Below are positions 1 through 7,214 of a stretch of 18,412 bases of DNA, piece after piece; position 1 is the stretch's first letter, and each line of letters begins with the position of its first letter. The DNA is taken from assembly GCA_018376905.1 (NCBI GenBank), contig JAHAAK010000040.1:1-18412 (forward strand), read 5' to 3'. Under the pieces are notes generated by a model. That model ran no database searches and had not been told where the DNA came from. It saw only the letters and a list, made by a program, of their open reading frames with translations. The translations under genes and the position numbers were made by a program. This DNA is from Collinsella sp. Its GTDB lineage: Bacteria; Actinomycetota; Coriobacteriia; Coriobacteriales; Coriobacteriaceae.

Positions 1-1
1 C

Positions 2-2182
2 GTGCAGCGTGCGCGGTCCCTCCCGACGGGAAACGAAAAAGCCCGGTTTAAAACCGGGCTCGAACAAACACGCCTATTGACAATGGCTTTCTCATATTAT
101 AAGGGCATGCTCGGCTTTATGGCCTACATCAGCAACAGCAGCGATTTCACCGCCACACAGAAAAAGAACGCCCAGGATGCCGTATCGATGCTGACTGGTG
201 CTGAGGACAAGGCCGACTGGTATGACCAGTACGTCGATCAGGATATGTCTCGCGACACCAACCCGCTCTCCCTGGAGCAGATGCGCAACGCCTTGACATA
301 TCTCGACACCCAGAACAACCTCCGCAAGGCGAACGGTCAGTCGGCGCTCAGCGTCAGCCTCCGCATGACTGCGGCAGCCGCCCTTAATGTATCATATTCA
401 TCGAACATCTGGGGACACTCGGGCTGCTACTGGGACAATGGAGAAAATCTTGCCGGCGGCGGCGGTGCATATACCGGCGGCGAGACCGAGGATACGCTTG
501 GCTGGCCATATACCGGTCTCTACACTCAGGAAAAAGAGGCATTCGATAAGTACGTCGAGAAGAATAGTGACCTTGGGAACCATCGATATGATTCCTACTA
601 TATCTACCAGCACTACAGCAGCATCTACCATGAGTGCGGGCACTATCTCAACATCATCGATGCCGGCACGAAGGCTATCGGCATCGCGACTGGTAGCGGT
701 AAGAACACCGATTCCGAGGTAACAATCTTCGATTACAGCTCTTTTGACAGTGAGGCTGATTTCACGGTCTCCGAGTTCAAGAAGCTCCTGAACGACTACA
801 TCGATTCCGCCTACAATGCAGGCGGTACTCAGGAGCAGAAGGAGCAGCTGAAGCAGCTTCAGAATAAGCTGGCAGAGGCACAGAAGAACTTTGGTACTAC
901 CAAGGAAGCTTACTTCGCAGCGGTAAATAAGCAGGATGCGGCACATGACGCTTATACCGCGGCCGACACGAACGTGAACACCGCCAAGGGCGAGTACGAG
1001 AAGGCTAAGTCCGGCACCGCCGCCGCGAAGACGGTATACGACGCCGCCGAAGCCAAACTCAAGGGTATCGACGTCAAGACGCCCCAGACCAAGCTCGATG
1101 CCGCCAAGAGCGAGGCCGCTACTGCCCAGGCAGCTCTCGATAAGGCAAACGCCACGCTTGCTGACAGCAAGACGAAGGCAGCCGATGCCGCTGCTCACAA
1201 GGCGAAGGCTCGTAGCGCCCGCGATGCCGCCAAGGTAAAGTCCGACCAGGCCAATGAGGCGTATGACAACGCCACTGCTTCGGTCAAGGACCTTACCGCT
1301 AAGTACGATGCCGCCAAGACGGACCTTGCGAACAAGCAGGGCACGCTTAACGATGCCAAGAAGGCTGACGGCGCTGCCCAGGCTGGCGTTGACAAGGCTC
1401 AGGCCGCAGATGCGCACGCCGCGACCGCTCTTTCGGACGCCAAGCAGGTAGTTGCCGCCAAGAAGCAGGCCCTGTCCGACGCACAGGAGAAGGTCAAGGC
1501 CGCTGAGGGCGAGCTGGCCACCGCAAACAATGCCTTCGAGCGCTTCGCCGGCGCCCAGAAGGTGGTCGACGACGCCAAGGTCGCCTATGACGCTGCCGTC
1601 GCCGGTGTCGCCGATGCCCAGAAGCAGCTCGAGGCCGCCAATGAAGCCGTCATCGATGCGAACCTCGAGATCGTCAAGGCCAAGGCCGAGCTTGCCAACG
1701 ACGAGGCACTCAAGGCCGATCTTGAGGCTGTCGACCACAAGGCCTCTCTTGCCGCGGGCACGACGGGCAACGAGAAGCTGGTTAAGCTGAACGCTGCCTA
1801 CGCTCGCTACAAGGCTGCCGTCGATGCTGCCGCTGGTCTCAAGGCTGCCCTGAGCGATGCCGATGCCAAGCTGTCCGATGCCAACGACGCCTATGCCGCC
1901 GCACTGGCCGAGCTCGGAGATGCCAAGGATGCCCTGGCTGCCGCTCAGGCCGAGTACGACAAGTATCATCCCAAGGCCGAGCCGCAGAGCAAGCCGCAGA
2001 CCAAGCCTCAGGTTGCGCAGGCTGCTGCAAAGGTCCCCGTTGCCAAGAAACAGGCCGCGCCTGCCGCGCTCGCCCAGACGGGTGACACCTCCGCGCTCGC
2101 GGGCGAGGTCTTCGTCATCGGCGGTGTGACGCTCGTAGCTGCGGGCGTGACGCTGGGCGATCGTCGTCGCAAGCAGATGTAG
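2..2182 (+). CDS. CAP-domain, coiled-coil, LAQTG-anchored surface protein, 5' end incomplete
   Basis: Large cell-wall protein whose true start is not visible; the frame is open from base 2, so I report the whole open stretch. Residues counted from base 2: a CAP/SCP-like domain at about 85-230 with GHS (H139), GEN (E148) and ECGHYLNII (E211, H214); then about 300-650 of Ala/Lys/Asp-rich helix typical of long coiled coils; a Pro/Gln/Lys linker; LAQTGD at 690-695, a hydrophobic segment and a basic RRRK tail. That C-terminus is an LPXTG-type sortase signal, so the protein should be covalently wall-linked and probably acts at the surface (adhesion or host contact is inferred). No Sec signal peptide precedes the CAP domain, and no ribosome site precedes the in-frame ATGs at 83, 107 or 119. 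Either the start lies left of the window, or the gene has lost its 5' end. The CAP part is visibly AT-richer than the coil. The family assignment is secure; intactness is doubtful. Confidence 0.8.
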   Translation: MQRARSLPTGNEKARFKTGLEQTRLLTMAFSYYKGMLGFMAYISNSSDFTATQKKNAQDAVSMLTGAEDKADWYDQYVDQDMSRDTNPLSLEQMRNALTYLDTQNNLRKANGQSALSVSLRMTAAAALNVSYSSNIWGHSGCYWDNGENLAGGGGAYTGGETEDTLGWPYTGLYTQEKEAFDKYVEKNSDLGNHRYDSYYIYQHYSSIYHECGHYLNIIDAGTKAIGIATGSGKNTDSEVTIFDYSSFDSEADFTVSEFKKLLNDYIDSAYNAGGTQEQKEQLKQLQNKLAEAQKNFGTTKEAYFAAVNKQDAAHDAYTAADTNVNTAKGEYEKAKSGTAAAKTVYDAAEAKLKGIDVKTPQTKLDAAKSEAATAQAALDKANATLADSKTKAADAAAHKAKARSARDAAKVKSDQANEAYDNATASVKDLTAKYDAAKTDLANKQGTLNDAKKADGAAQAGVDKAQAADAHAATALSDAKQVVAAKKQALSDAQEKVKAAEGELATANNAFERFAGAQKVVDDAKVAYDAAVAGVADAQKQLEAANEAVIDANLEIVKAKAELANDEALKADLEAVDHKASLAAGTTGNEKLVKLNAAYARYKAAVDAAAGLKAALSDADAKLSDANDAYAAALAELGDAKDALAAAQAEYDKYHPKAEPQSKPQTKPQVAQAAAKVPVAKKQAAPAALAQTGDTSALAGEVFVIGGVTLVAAGVTLGDRRRKQM
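36..60 (-). terminator. Rho-independent terminator-like hairpin on the minus strand inside the 5' end of the first ORF
   Basis: AGCCCGGTTT (40-49) and AAACCGGGCT (51-60) are a perfect 10-base inverted repeat around one base. AAAAA at 36-40 becomes a U-run only when read on the minus strand. The format matches the minus-strand terminator at 2303-2342. No minus-strand gene lies to its right, so its presence upstream of, or inside, a plus-strand gene is odd. Confidence 0.6.
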
Positions 2183-2249
2183 TATTTTGAGTACTGGTCT
2201 CGCAATGATCTGCGGTTTATTGCGAGACCGACTCGATCGCTCAACCGAT

Positions 2250-2290
2250 AAGGCCGGCGTGCTGTGATACGCAGCGCGCCGGCCTTTCTC
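2250..2290 (+). terminator. Terminator of the surface-protein gene
   Basis: The stem 2250-2264 pairs with 2272-2286 (AAGGCCGGCG against CGCCGGCCTT plus an inner GCTG/CAGC), followed by TTTCTCTATAT. A second hairpin just before it, 2196-2206 with 2219-2229 (GGTCTCGCAAT/ATTGCGAGACC), has no T-run. Confidence 0.75.
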
Positions 2291-2302
2291 TATATCGGCA
2301 TC

Positions 2303-2342
2303 AAAAAGCCCGGTCGGCAGCCACAAAAGCTACCGACCGGGC
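2303..2342 (-). terminator. Terminator of the OPT transporter gene
   Basis: GCCCGGTCGG (2308-2317) pairs with CCGACCGGGC (2333-2342). The five A's at 2303-2307 are a U-run on the minus strand. It lies about 60 bases past the stop of the transporter and faces the plus-strand terminator of the convergent gene. Confidence 0.8.
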
Positions 2343-2405
2343 AAGCCGTAGGCAATATGATTGCGACCGGGCTGTCGCTAAGGTACGAGCGAACAGCTGC
2401 TTAGC

Positions 2406-4109
2406 TTAGCCCAGCAGGCTCAGGCCAACAGAGACAAACGCCAGGATAACGCCGACGATGGACTCGCCGCCCAGCAGGCCGCTGGCAACGACCAGGCCCT
2501 GCTCCTGGAAGGCGGCATCCTTGGCGGCCTTCTCCTCGTCCGAAAGACCGGCCTCGGCGTCGCGGTGTGCGGCCCACTTGTCGTAGGCGAGCTTAACGCA
2601 GGAGCCCAAGAAGGCCGTGAGCGACATGTAGAACGGCAGGTACACGCCCAGGCCGATCATCATGGCCGGAATGCCGAGCCAGTACATGACGATACCGGCG
2701 ATAAAGCCGCCTGCGAACCACGGCACGCTCGGGATACCCGAGACCATGGTGGCGACCACGCTTGCCTGCGCGGCCACAAAGCTCTTGTCGGGGCCGAAGG
2801 CGTCCGGACCATAGGCGGTGACGAGCGCGACCATGACAGCGGCAGCGACCAGGGCGCCCACGATGCCGCCAATGGCCTGGCCGACCCACTGTGCGCGCGG
2901 GTTGGTACCCAGTACGGCTCCGGCCTTAAAGTCGTTCATGACGTCGCCAGCAAGGCCGCACGCCACGGCCACGATGCCGGCGATAAAGAACAGCTTGACC
3001 TGCGCGAGCTGCGCGAAAGCTGCCACGATGAGCATGACGATGAGGCCAAAGATCTCCATGGGATCGATGCCCGTCTGGCCGCAGCTCTGAGCGCTCATGA
3101 TGGTGGTGACAAAGGTGAACAGCGTGACGATGACGGCCGGAACGGGACCAAGGTCAAGCACGATGGCGATGATCACGGCGATGGCGGCAGCGCCCAGGCC
3201 GATGATGCCGGCGTCGAGCTTAAGGGAGCCCGAGATGAGCGACTGCTCGTCGGTGTCGGTGGAGCTGTCGGCGGCAAGACCGCGGACGATGCCGGCGACC
3301 TGCGGTAGGATGTCCTTGAGGACGACGGCGACGCCAAAGCCCATCATAAGACCCATACCGAGGGACTTGACGATGCCCTGCGCGGTTACGACGTCGAACA
3401 GACCGGCAGCGGTGCCGCCGACGATGATGCCAAAGTTGCCCAGCAGCGCGCCGGCAAACCAGAACGCGACGGGGGCGAAGCCCACCAAAAAGCCGATGGA
3501 CAGCAACATGGGCGAGTTGTAGATGGCAAAGGTCACGCCGGGGATATTGAGCGAGCACAGCATGCTAGGCACCACGCCCAGAGCGTCACGAAGCACGCTG
3601 TAGATGCCTGCGATGGCCATGGAGCCAAAGAGCTGCTTGCCGGTTTTGCCGCCAGCCTCGGTCGCGCGCAAGGTCTGAGCTGCGGCGTTGCCGGTGGGGA
3701 ACTCAAGCGCGGCGTCCACAATAAAGTGACGGTGGATGAGCGCGGTGGCCAGCAGGCCCAGGATGGTGCCGGCGAGTGCCACGATAAACATGTCGAGCCA
3801 GCTGATCTGGTCGGCATAGCCCAGCATCCAGGCGCCCGGGATGGTAAACGCCAGACCGCCGGCGACCATGGCGCCTGCGGACATGATGGTGTGGGTGACG
3901 TTTGCCTCGTTGAGGCTGGCGTTGCCCATGAGCTTAAGGAAGAACAGCGAAATGACGGCAGCGAAAATGATCGGCCAGGGGAGCGCACCCATCTTGAGGG
4001 CGGTATAGGCCGAGCTTGCCGTGATGATCACGCAGCCAAGGACGCCGATGACGACGCCGCGCAGCGTGAGTTGCCCGCGCATCGAAGCGCGGTTCGAGGG
4101 ATTGCTCAT
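2406..4109 (-). CDS. OPT family oligopeptide transporter
   Basis: 567-residue polytopic inner-membrane protein of the oligopeptide transporter (OPT) family, which takes up small peptides or metal-chelate conjugates by ion-coupled symport (family knowledge; the substrate is not readable here). Family landmarks are a LEFPTGNAAAQTLRA stretch at about 135-149 and DFKAGAVLGTNPRAQWVGQ at about 393-411. There are many Ala/Gly/Val-rich membrane segments, with a hydrophilic Asp/Ser/Thr-rich loop near 281-291 and a charged loop rich in Asp, Glu and Lys before the last membrane segment. The ATG is preceded by AAGGAG at good spacing (sequence AAGGAGTTTTATATG on the minus strand), which fixes the start. 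It stands alone, with its own terminator, and shares a divergent control region with coaX. Confidence 0.9.
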   Translation of the reverse strand: MSNPSNRASMRGQLTLRGVVIGVLGCVIITASSAYTALKMGALPWPIIFAAVISLFFLKLMGNASLNEANVTHTIMSAGAMVAGGLAFTIPGAWMLGYADQISWLDMFIVALAGTILGLLATALIHRHFIVDAALEFPTGNAAAQTLRATEAGGKTGKQLFGSMAIAGIYSVLRDALGVVPSMLCSLNIPGVTFAIYNSPMLLSIGFLVGFAPVAFWFAGALLGNFGIIVGGTAAGLFDVVTAQGIVKSLGMGLMMGFGVAVVLKDILPQVAGIVRGLAADSSTDTDEQSLISGSLKLDAGIIGLGAAAIAVIIAIVLDLGPVPAVIVTLFTFVTTIMSAQSCGQTGIDPMEIFGLIVMLIVAAFAQLAQVKLFFIAGIVAVACGLAGDVMNDFKAGAVLGTNPRAQWVGQAIGGIVGALVAAAVMVALVTAYGPDAFGPDKSFVAAQASVVATMVSGIPSVPWFAGGFIAGIVMYWLGIPAMMIGLGVYLPFYMSLTAFLGSCVKLAYDKWAAHRDAEAGLSDEEKAAKDAAFQEQGLVVASGLLGGESIVGVILAFVSVGLSLLG

Positions 4110-4218
4110 ATAAAACTCCTTTGCGTATATCCGCTTCCCCCGGGAGCGCCGTTACGGATACGGCGCGGGAAGTCGGGTTACCAAGGGCCGCCGCGTGAGC
4201 TCGCAAACGACCGCGCAC

Positions 4219-4275
4219 CAGTATAGCCGCAAGCTAGTCATTTTGGGATGACTGGTTTAGGTAGGCGATATACTG
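4219..4275. promoter_or_regulatory. Divergent promoter region of the OPT gene and coaX with a central inverted repeat
   Basis: TATACT is present on the minus strand (4220-4225, toward the transporter) and on the plus strand (4269-4274, toward coaX). Between them, AGTCAT (4236-4241) and ATGACT (4248-4253) form an inverted repeat that extends outward by a G-T and a C-G pair to 4234-4255. It occupies the expected -35 zone of both promoters, where no good TTGACA is found. The operator role is inferred. Confidence 0.45.
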
Positions 4276-4301
4276 CTGGGCAGACGAAAGGAGCGCCGAC
4301 G

Positions 4302-5153
4302 ATGCTTAATGGGTGCGCATATATATTGACGGTCGACGTGGGCAACACGTTCATTCGCTTTGGCCTGTTTGCAGAGGATTCGGCCGCGGCGCAGGAATGT
4401 CCGCTTGCGACGTGCGAGATCACCACGCCGGCCCGTATTACGGCCGACGAAGCGCGCATGCGACTTGTACAGGTCATGGGCGCGCTCGCCGCAGATGCGG
4501 GTGTGCCCGGGGCGCTCGTACCCGCCGCGGCTGTGCTGAGCTGTGTGGTCCCGGCGCTCGAGCGCCCGTGGAGGGCAGCACTTTCCCGTACCTGCACGGG
4601 GCGCGTACTCACGGTGGGGCCGGGACTTAAGACCGGCATGCCCGTGCACTACGATGACCCGGCCGAGATCGGTCCCGACCGCATCGCCGACGCCGTGGCT
4701 GCCCGCGCCGTCTACGGCTCGCCGTGCATCGTGATTGACCTGGGCACCACGACCAATATCGAGGTCATCGACGCGCATGGTACCTTTGTCGGCGGCGTTA
4801 TCGCGCCGGGCCTGGCCCTCGGCGCCCGCTCGCTTTCGGCGGCAGCAGCGCGCCTGCCTCAGGTTGAGCCCTCGGCGCCAACACACGTCATCGGCCGCAA
4901 CACGCGCGAGGCCATGCGCTCGGGTGTGGTTTTGGGCGAGGTGGCGCGCATCGACGGCATGCTCGACATGGTGCTTGCCGAGATGCGCGCGACCAAGGCC
5001 GCGGGGGAGGGCAGCGTGCCCATCGTCATTACCGGCGACGATGCCGAGGCGCTTGCGGCCCTTGTCGGCCATAGCCTGACGGTCGACGATGCGCTGACGT
5101 TGCGGGGTCTCGCCGAGCTCTACCACATCAACCAAAAGCCCCGCCGCGCGTAG
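4302..5153 (+). CDS. coaX: Type III pantothenate kinase
   Basis: Phosphorylates pantothenate, the first step of coenzyme A synthesis, in the cytoplasm. The 283-residue protein shows the ASKHA-fold motifs of CoaX: an N-terminal LTVDVGNT (D12 to T16), GPDRIADAVAAR at about 124-135, VIDLGTTTNIEVID at about 144-157, GGVIAPG near 164-170, and a late ITGDDAEAL. I chose the ATG at 4302 because AAAGGAG (4287-4293) sits 8 bases upstream. The frame is open to an earlier ATG at 4248, but that ATG has no ribosome site and lies upstream of the likely -10 box. The following deaminase gene begins 83 bases after the stop but appears to have its own promoter. Type III kinases are feedback-insensitive to CoA as a class. 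Confidence 0.93.
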   Translation: MLNGCAYILTVDVGNTFIRFGLFAEDSAAAQECPLATCEITTPARITADEARMRLVQVMGALAADAGVPGALVPAAAVLSCVVPALERPWRAALSRTCTGRVLTVGPGLKTGMPVHYDDPAEIGPDRIADAVAARAVYGSPCIVIDLGTTTNIEVIDAHGTFVGGVIAPGLALGARSLSAAAARLPQVEPSAPTHVIGRNTREAMRSGVVLGEVARIDGMLDMVLAEMRATKAAGEGSVPIVITGDDAEALAALVGHSLTVDDALTLRGLAELYHINQKPRRA

Positions 5154-5193
5154 CGATGGGGGCGATGGGACAAAAACGTCTCCACCTTCCACC

Positions 5194-5202
5194 TGCTACA
5201 AT
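5194..5202 (+). promoter_or_regulatory. Extended -10 promoter candidate for the deaminase gene
   Basis: TGCTACAAT is an extended -10 (TGn plus TACAAT at 5197-5202), 35 bases before the start codon. There is no clear -35. A small hairpin, GGGAC/GTCTC (5167-5171 with 5178-5182), lies just upstream. Confidence 0.4.
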
Positions 5203-5236
5203 GGGTCAAACTATTGCGATTTCGGAGGTGTCTGCC

Positions 5237-5761
5237 ATGTCGGACGATCTTCATCAAACCGCGTCGGGCAAGCGCCGCGACGTTATTAGCTGGGATGAGT
5301 TCTTTATGAGCGTGGCCATCGCCGCGCAGCGCCGCAGTAAGGACCCCAACACGCAGGTGGGCGCGTGCATCGCCAACACCAACCACCGCATCCTTTCGGT
5401 GGGCTACAACGGTACGCCCTCGGCACTCAACGACGACTTTTTCCCGTGGGGCACGAGCGACGATCCGTTGCAGGATAAGCACAACTACGTGGTGCATGCC
5501 GAGGCCAACGCCGTGCTCAACTATCGCGGTTCACTCAAAGACCTTGAGGGTTCCACGGTCTACGTCACGCTGTTTCCGTGCCACGACTGCGCCAAGATCC
5601 TGGCGCAGGTGGGCGTGGGCGAGGTCGTCTACCTGGACAATAAGTATGCCGACACCGATGACGGCCGTATCAGCCGCCGCATTCTCGACTCCTGCGGCAT
5701 CAGCTACCGCCAGGTCATCGTCGATGTTCAGATTGGTACCGGGGGACAAGCTCAGCAGTAA
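5237..5761 (+). CDS. dCMP deaminase family protein (ComEB-like)
   Basis: 174-residue zinc-dependent cytidine/deoxycytidylate deaminase. The zinc and catalytic set is complete: HAEANA (H87, E89) and PCHDC (C115, C118). SKDPNTQVGACI at about 34-45, SVGYNGTP at 54-61, a DDFFPWG stretch and YVVHAE match dCMP deaminases, which make dUMP for thymidylate synthesis; they differ from tRNA adenosine deaminases. The start at ATG 5237 is set by CGGAGGTG seven bases upstream. An in-frame ATG at 5156 abuts the coaX stop but lacks a ribosome site, and it would put the -10 box inside the gene. The precise substrate (dCMP or another deoxycytidine compound) is not provable from sequence. Confidence 0.88.
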   Translation: MSDDLHQTASGKRRDVISWDEFFMSVAIAAQRRSKDPNTQVGACIANTNHRILSVGYNGTPSALNDDFFPWGTSDDPLQDKHNYVVHAEANAVLNYRGSLKDLEGSTVYVTLFPCHDCAKILAQVGVGEVVYLDNKYADTDDGRISRRILDSCGISYRQVIVDVQIGTGGQAQQ

Positions 5762-5764
5762 TAT

Positions 5765-5822
5765 GCGTTGTCGCCATCTGACGACGAACGCAGCTCAAAG
5801 AGCCCCGTCCCAAATTGACTAC
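5765..5822. other. Intergenic hairpin and REP-like fragment after the deaminase gene
   Basis: GCGTTGTCG (5765-5773) pairs with CGAC and AACGC (5782-5791) around one bulged base; there is no T-run, so termination is doubtful. On the minus strand, 5803-5822 reads AGTCAATTTGGGACGGGG, close to the core of the palindrome at 14773-14803. Apart from weak hairpins I see no gene in 5762-5932. Confidence 0.35.
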
Positions 5823-5894
5823 TCGTGAAAGTCGCGTCTGCGCGCATGGACGGCTCGTGAGCGGGTACATGGCTGTAGTAACATAGCTTCTGTC

Positions 5895-5915
5895 CGCGGG
5901 CGTGCCCGCGTTATT
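5895..5915 (+). other. GC-rich hairpin in the leader of the NifU-domain gene
   Basis: CGCGGGC and GCCCGCG meet around GT (5895-5910), followed by TTATT and then, six bases on, the ribosome site. A possible -10 (TAACAT, 5879-5884) lies upstream, so the hairpin would sit near the 5' end of the transcript. Function unknown: weak attenuator, stability element or chance. Confidence 0.35.
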
Positions 5916-5932
5916 GTGAGAAAGGAGCCCCT

Positions 5933-6211
5933 GTGGCTGTTAACGAAGAGCTGCTTAAGAAGGTTCTTGAAGAGATTCGCCCCAACCTGCAGGCCGACGG
6001 CGGCGATATGGAGTATGTGGGCGTCGACGACGAGGGCGTCGTCAAGCTGGAGCTGCAGGGCGCCTGCGCCGGCTGCCCCATGAGCTCGCTAACCCTTTCC
6101 ATGGGTATCGAGCGCATCCTGAAGGAGCACGTGCCCGGCGTTACCCGCGTCGAGCAGGTCAATGCTTCCGGCGAGGCCGAGGACCTGTACGACGAGTACG
6201 CGCCGTTCTAA
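5933..6211 (+). CDS. NifU/Nfu-type iron-sulfur cluster carrier
   Basis: A 92-residue protein consisting only of the NifU C-terminal (Nfu) domain. Family members bind a [4Fe-4S] cluster between subunits and pass it to target enzymes. The cluster motif CAGCPMSS is present (C45, C48), with EIRPNLQADGGDMEYV at about 14-29 before it, as expected. The start is GTG at 5933, preceded by AAAGGAG (5921-5927). No other iron-sulfur genes adjoin it; lgt follows after 109 bases that hold hairpins, so the two may be separate units. The acidic, tyrosine-containing C-terminus (DLYDEYAPF) is a short extension past the domain. Confidence 0.9.
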   Translation: MAVNEELLKKVLEEIRPNLQADGGDMEYVGVDDEGVVKLELQGACAGCPMSSLTLSMGIERILKEHVPGVTRVEQVNASGEAEDLYDEYAPF

Positions 6212-6260
6212 GATGCGAAAGCTGCGGACGGTACGCTCCGCATAGACGTTACGCCCAGAT

Positions 6261-6297
6261 ATGCGGCTGCGAGCGCAAGGCCCGCGGCCGCATTTGT
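6261..6297 (+). terminator. Possible terminator between the NifU-domain gene and lgt
   Basis: ATGCGGC (6261-6267) pairs with GCCGCAT (6287-6293), with a further GCG/CGC inside and TTTGT after. Another hairpin, TGCGGA/TCCGCA (6223-6228 with 6237-6242), precedes it. The T-run is short, so termination may be partial. Confidence 0.4.
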
Positions 6298-6320
6298 ATG
6301 TAGGGAGCAGGGGGATCGAT

Positions 6321-7142
6321 ATGCTCAACGACCTCTACCACATGCTTGACCCCGTCGCGATCTCGGCGGGTCCCATCACCATCTACTGGTACGGCCTGGC
6401 CTACGTGGTCGGCGCTCTACTCACGGCGGTCGTTATGTACCGCACGCAGCGTCGTTGGGGCTTCGACATTACGATTGATGACCTGACGAGCGTCGTGGTC
6501 GGCGCGGTCTTTGGCCTCATTATCGGCGCGCGCCTGTTTTACGTCGTCTTTTACGGCGATGGCTACTATTGGACCCACCCGCTCGAGATCTTTGCCACCA
6601 ACGAGGGCGGTATGAGCTTCCACGGTGGCCTGGTCGGCGGCATCTTGGGCGGCATCATCGTGTGCCGCATGTATAAGCTCGACGCCTGGACCATCGCCGA
6701 CCTTGCTGTGATCGGCGCCCCGCTGGCGCTGTGCCTGGGACGTTGCGCCAACTTCGTGAACGGTGAGCTGTGGGGTAAGCCGACCGATCTGCCTTGGGGT
6801 GTGGTCTTTGGCGGCACCGCGGGCGATATGCCGCGCCATCCCTCCCAGCTCTACGAGGCGTTTCTTGAGGGCGTCGTGCTCTTCTGTATTTTGCAGGTGC
6901 TCAGCCGCAAAAAGCCGCTACTGCCCCAGGGCACGTTTATGGGCGTGTTCGTGATGGGGTACGGCATCGTCCGCTTTCTCGTTGAGTTCGTGCGCGTGCC
7001 CGATGCCCAGCTGGGCTATCTGCTGGGAGGCGTCATCACTATGGGCCAGCTGCTGAGTTTGCCGCTCGTGATCGCCGGCCTGGCGCTCATCATCTTCGCC
7101 CGGCACCGCAACCAGCCCCAGCGCGTCTACCTGGACGCCTAG
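6321..7142 (+). CDS. lgt: Prolipoprotein diacylglyceryl transferase
   Basis: Transfers diacylglycerol from phosphatidylglycerol to the lipobox cysteine of prolipoproteins, the first step of lipoprotein maturation, in the cytoplasmic membrane. The 273-residue protein is of normal length with about seven membrane segments. Signature motifs are GGMSFHGGLVGG (about 96-107; H101 is the conserved essential His), GRCANFVNGELWG (140-152; R141, N144, E149), RHPSQLYEAFLEG (172-184) and FVRVPDAQLGY (223-233). The ATG at 6321 follows a G-rich site (AGGGGGA, 6309-6315). An in-frame ATG at 6261 lies in the upstream hairpin and would add an uncharacteristic basic leader. Lgt is often essential or important for envelope function. 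Confidence 0.95.
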   Translation: MLNDLYHMLDPVAISAGPITIYWYGLAYVVGALLTAVVMYRTQRRWGFDITIDDLTSVVVGAVFGLIIGARLFYVVFYGDGYYWTHPLEIFATNEGGMSFHGGLVGGILGGIIVCRMYKLDAWTIADLAVIGAPLALCLGRCANFVNGELWGKPTDLPWGVVFGGTAGDMPRHPSQLYEAFLEGVVLFCILQVLSRKKPLLPQGTFMGVFVMGYGIVRFLVEFVRVPDAQLGYLLGGVITMGQLLSLPLVIAGLALIIFARHRNQPQRVYLDA

Positions 7143-7151
7143 CCACCACAT

Positions 7152-7185
7152 ACCACCACAAAGGGAAAGACACCTTGGTGGTGGT
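7152..7185. repeat. Palindrome after lgt
   Basis: ACCACCAC-A-AAGG (7152-7164) pairs with CCTT-G-GTGGTGGT (7173-7185), with one A-G mismatch and an 8-base loop. The 12-of-13 pairing is strong, but no T-run follows on either strand, so it is not a classical terminator. It shares its gap with the palindromic repeat at 7215-7267. Confidence 0.55.
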
Positions 7186-7214
7186 TATGCCGGACAACGA
7201 TGACAGAACCGTAA

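Noticed and set aside
77..103. TTGACA (77-82) with TATAAG (98-103) as a promoter inside the first ORF
   Set aside because: Spacing is only 15 bases and no start codon with a ribosome site follows; possible but not supported enough to annotate.
398..2326. 642-codon open frame antisense to the surface-protein gene
   Set aside because: It arises because the Ala/Lys/Asp coil uses few codons that read as stops in reverse; the predicted product is Leu/Gly-rich low complexity, without a domain or ribosome site.
4110..4301. T-box or riboswitch leader for the OPT or coaX gene
   Set aside because: The distances from the -10 boxes to the start codons leave too little room on the coaX side, and no T-box or known aptamer consensus was recognised on the OPT side.
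5815..5820. TTGACT as a -35 for the NifU-domain gene
   Set aside because: No -10 box at 15-19 bases; the TAACAT at 5879 is too far.
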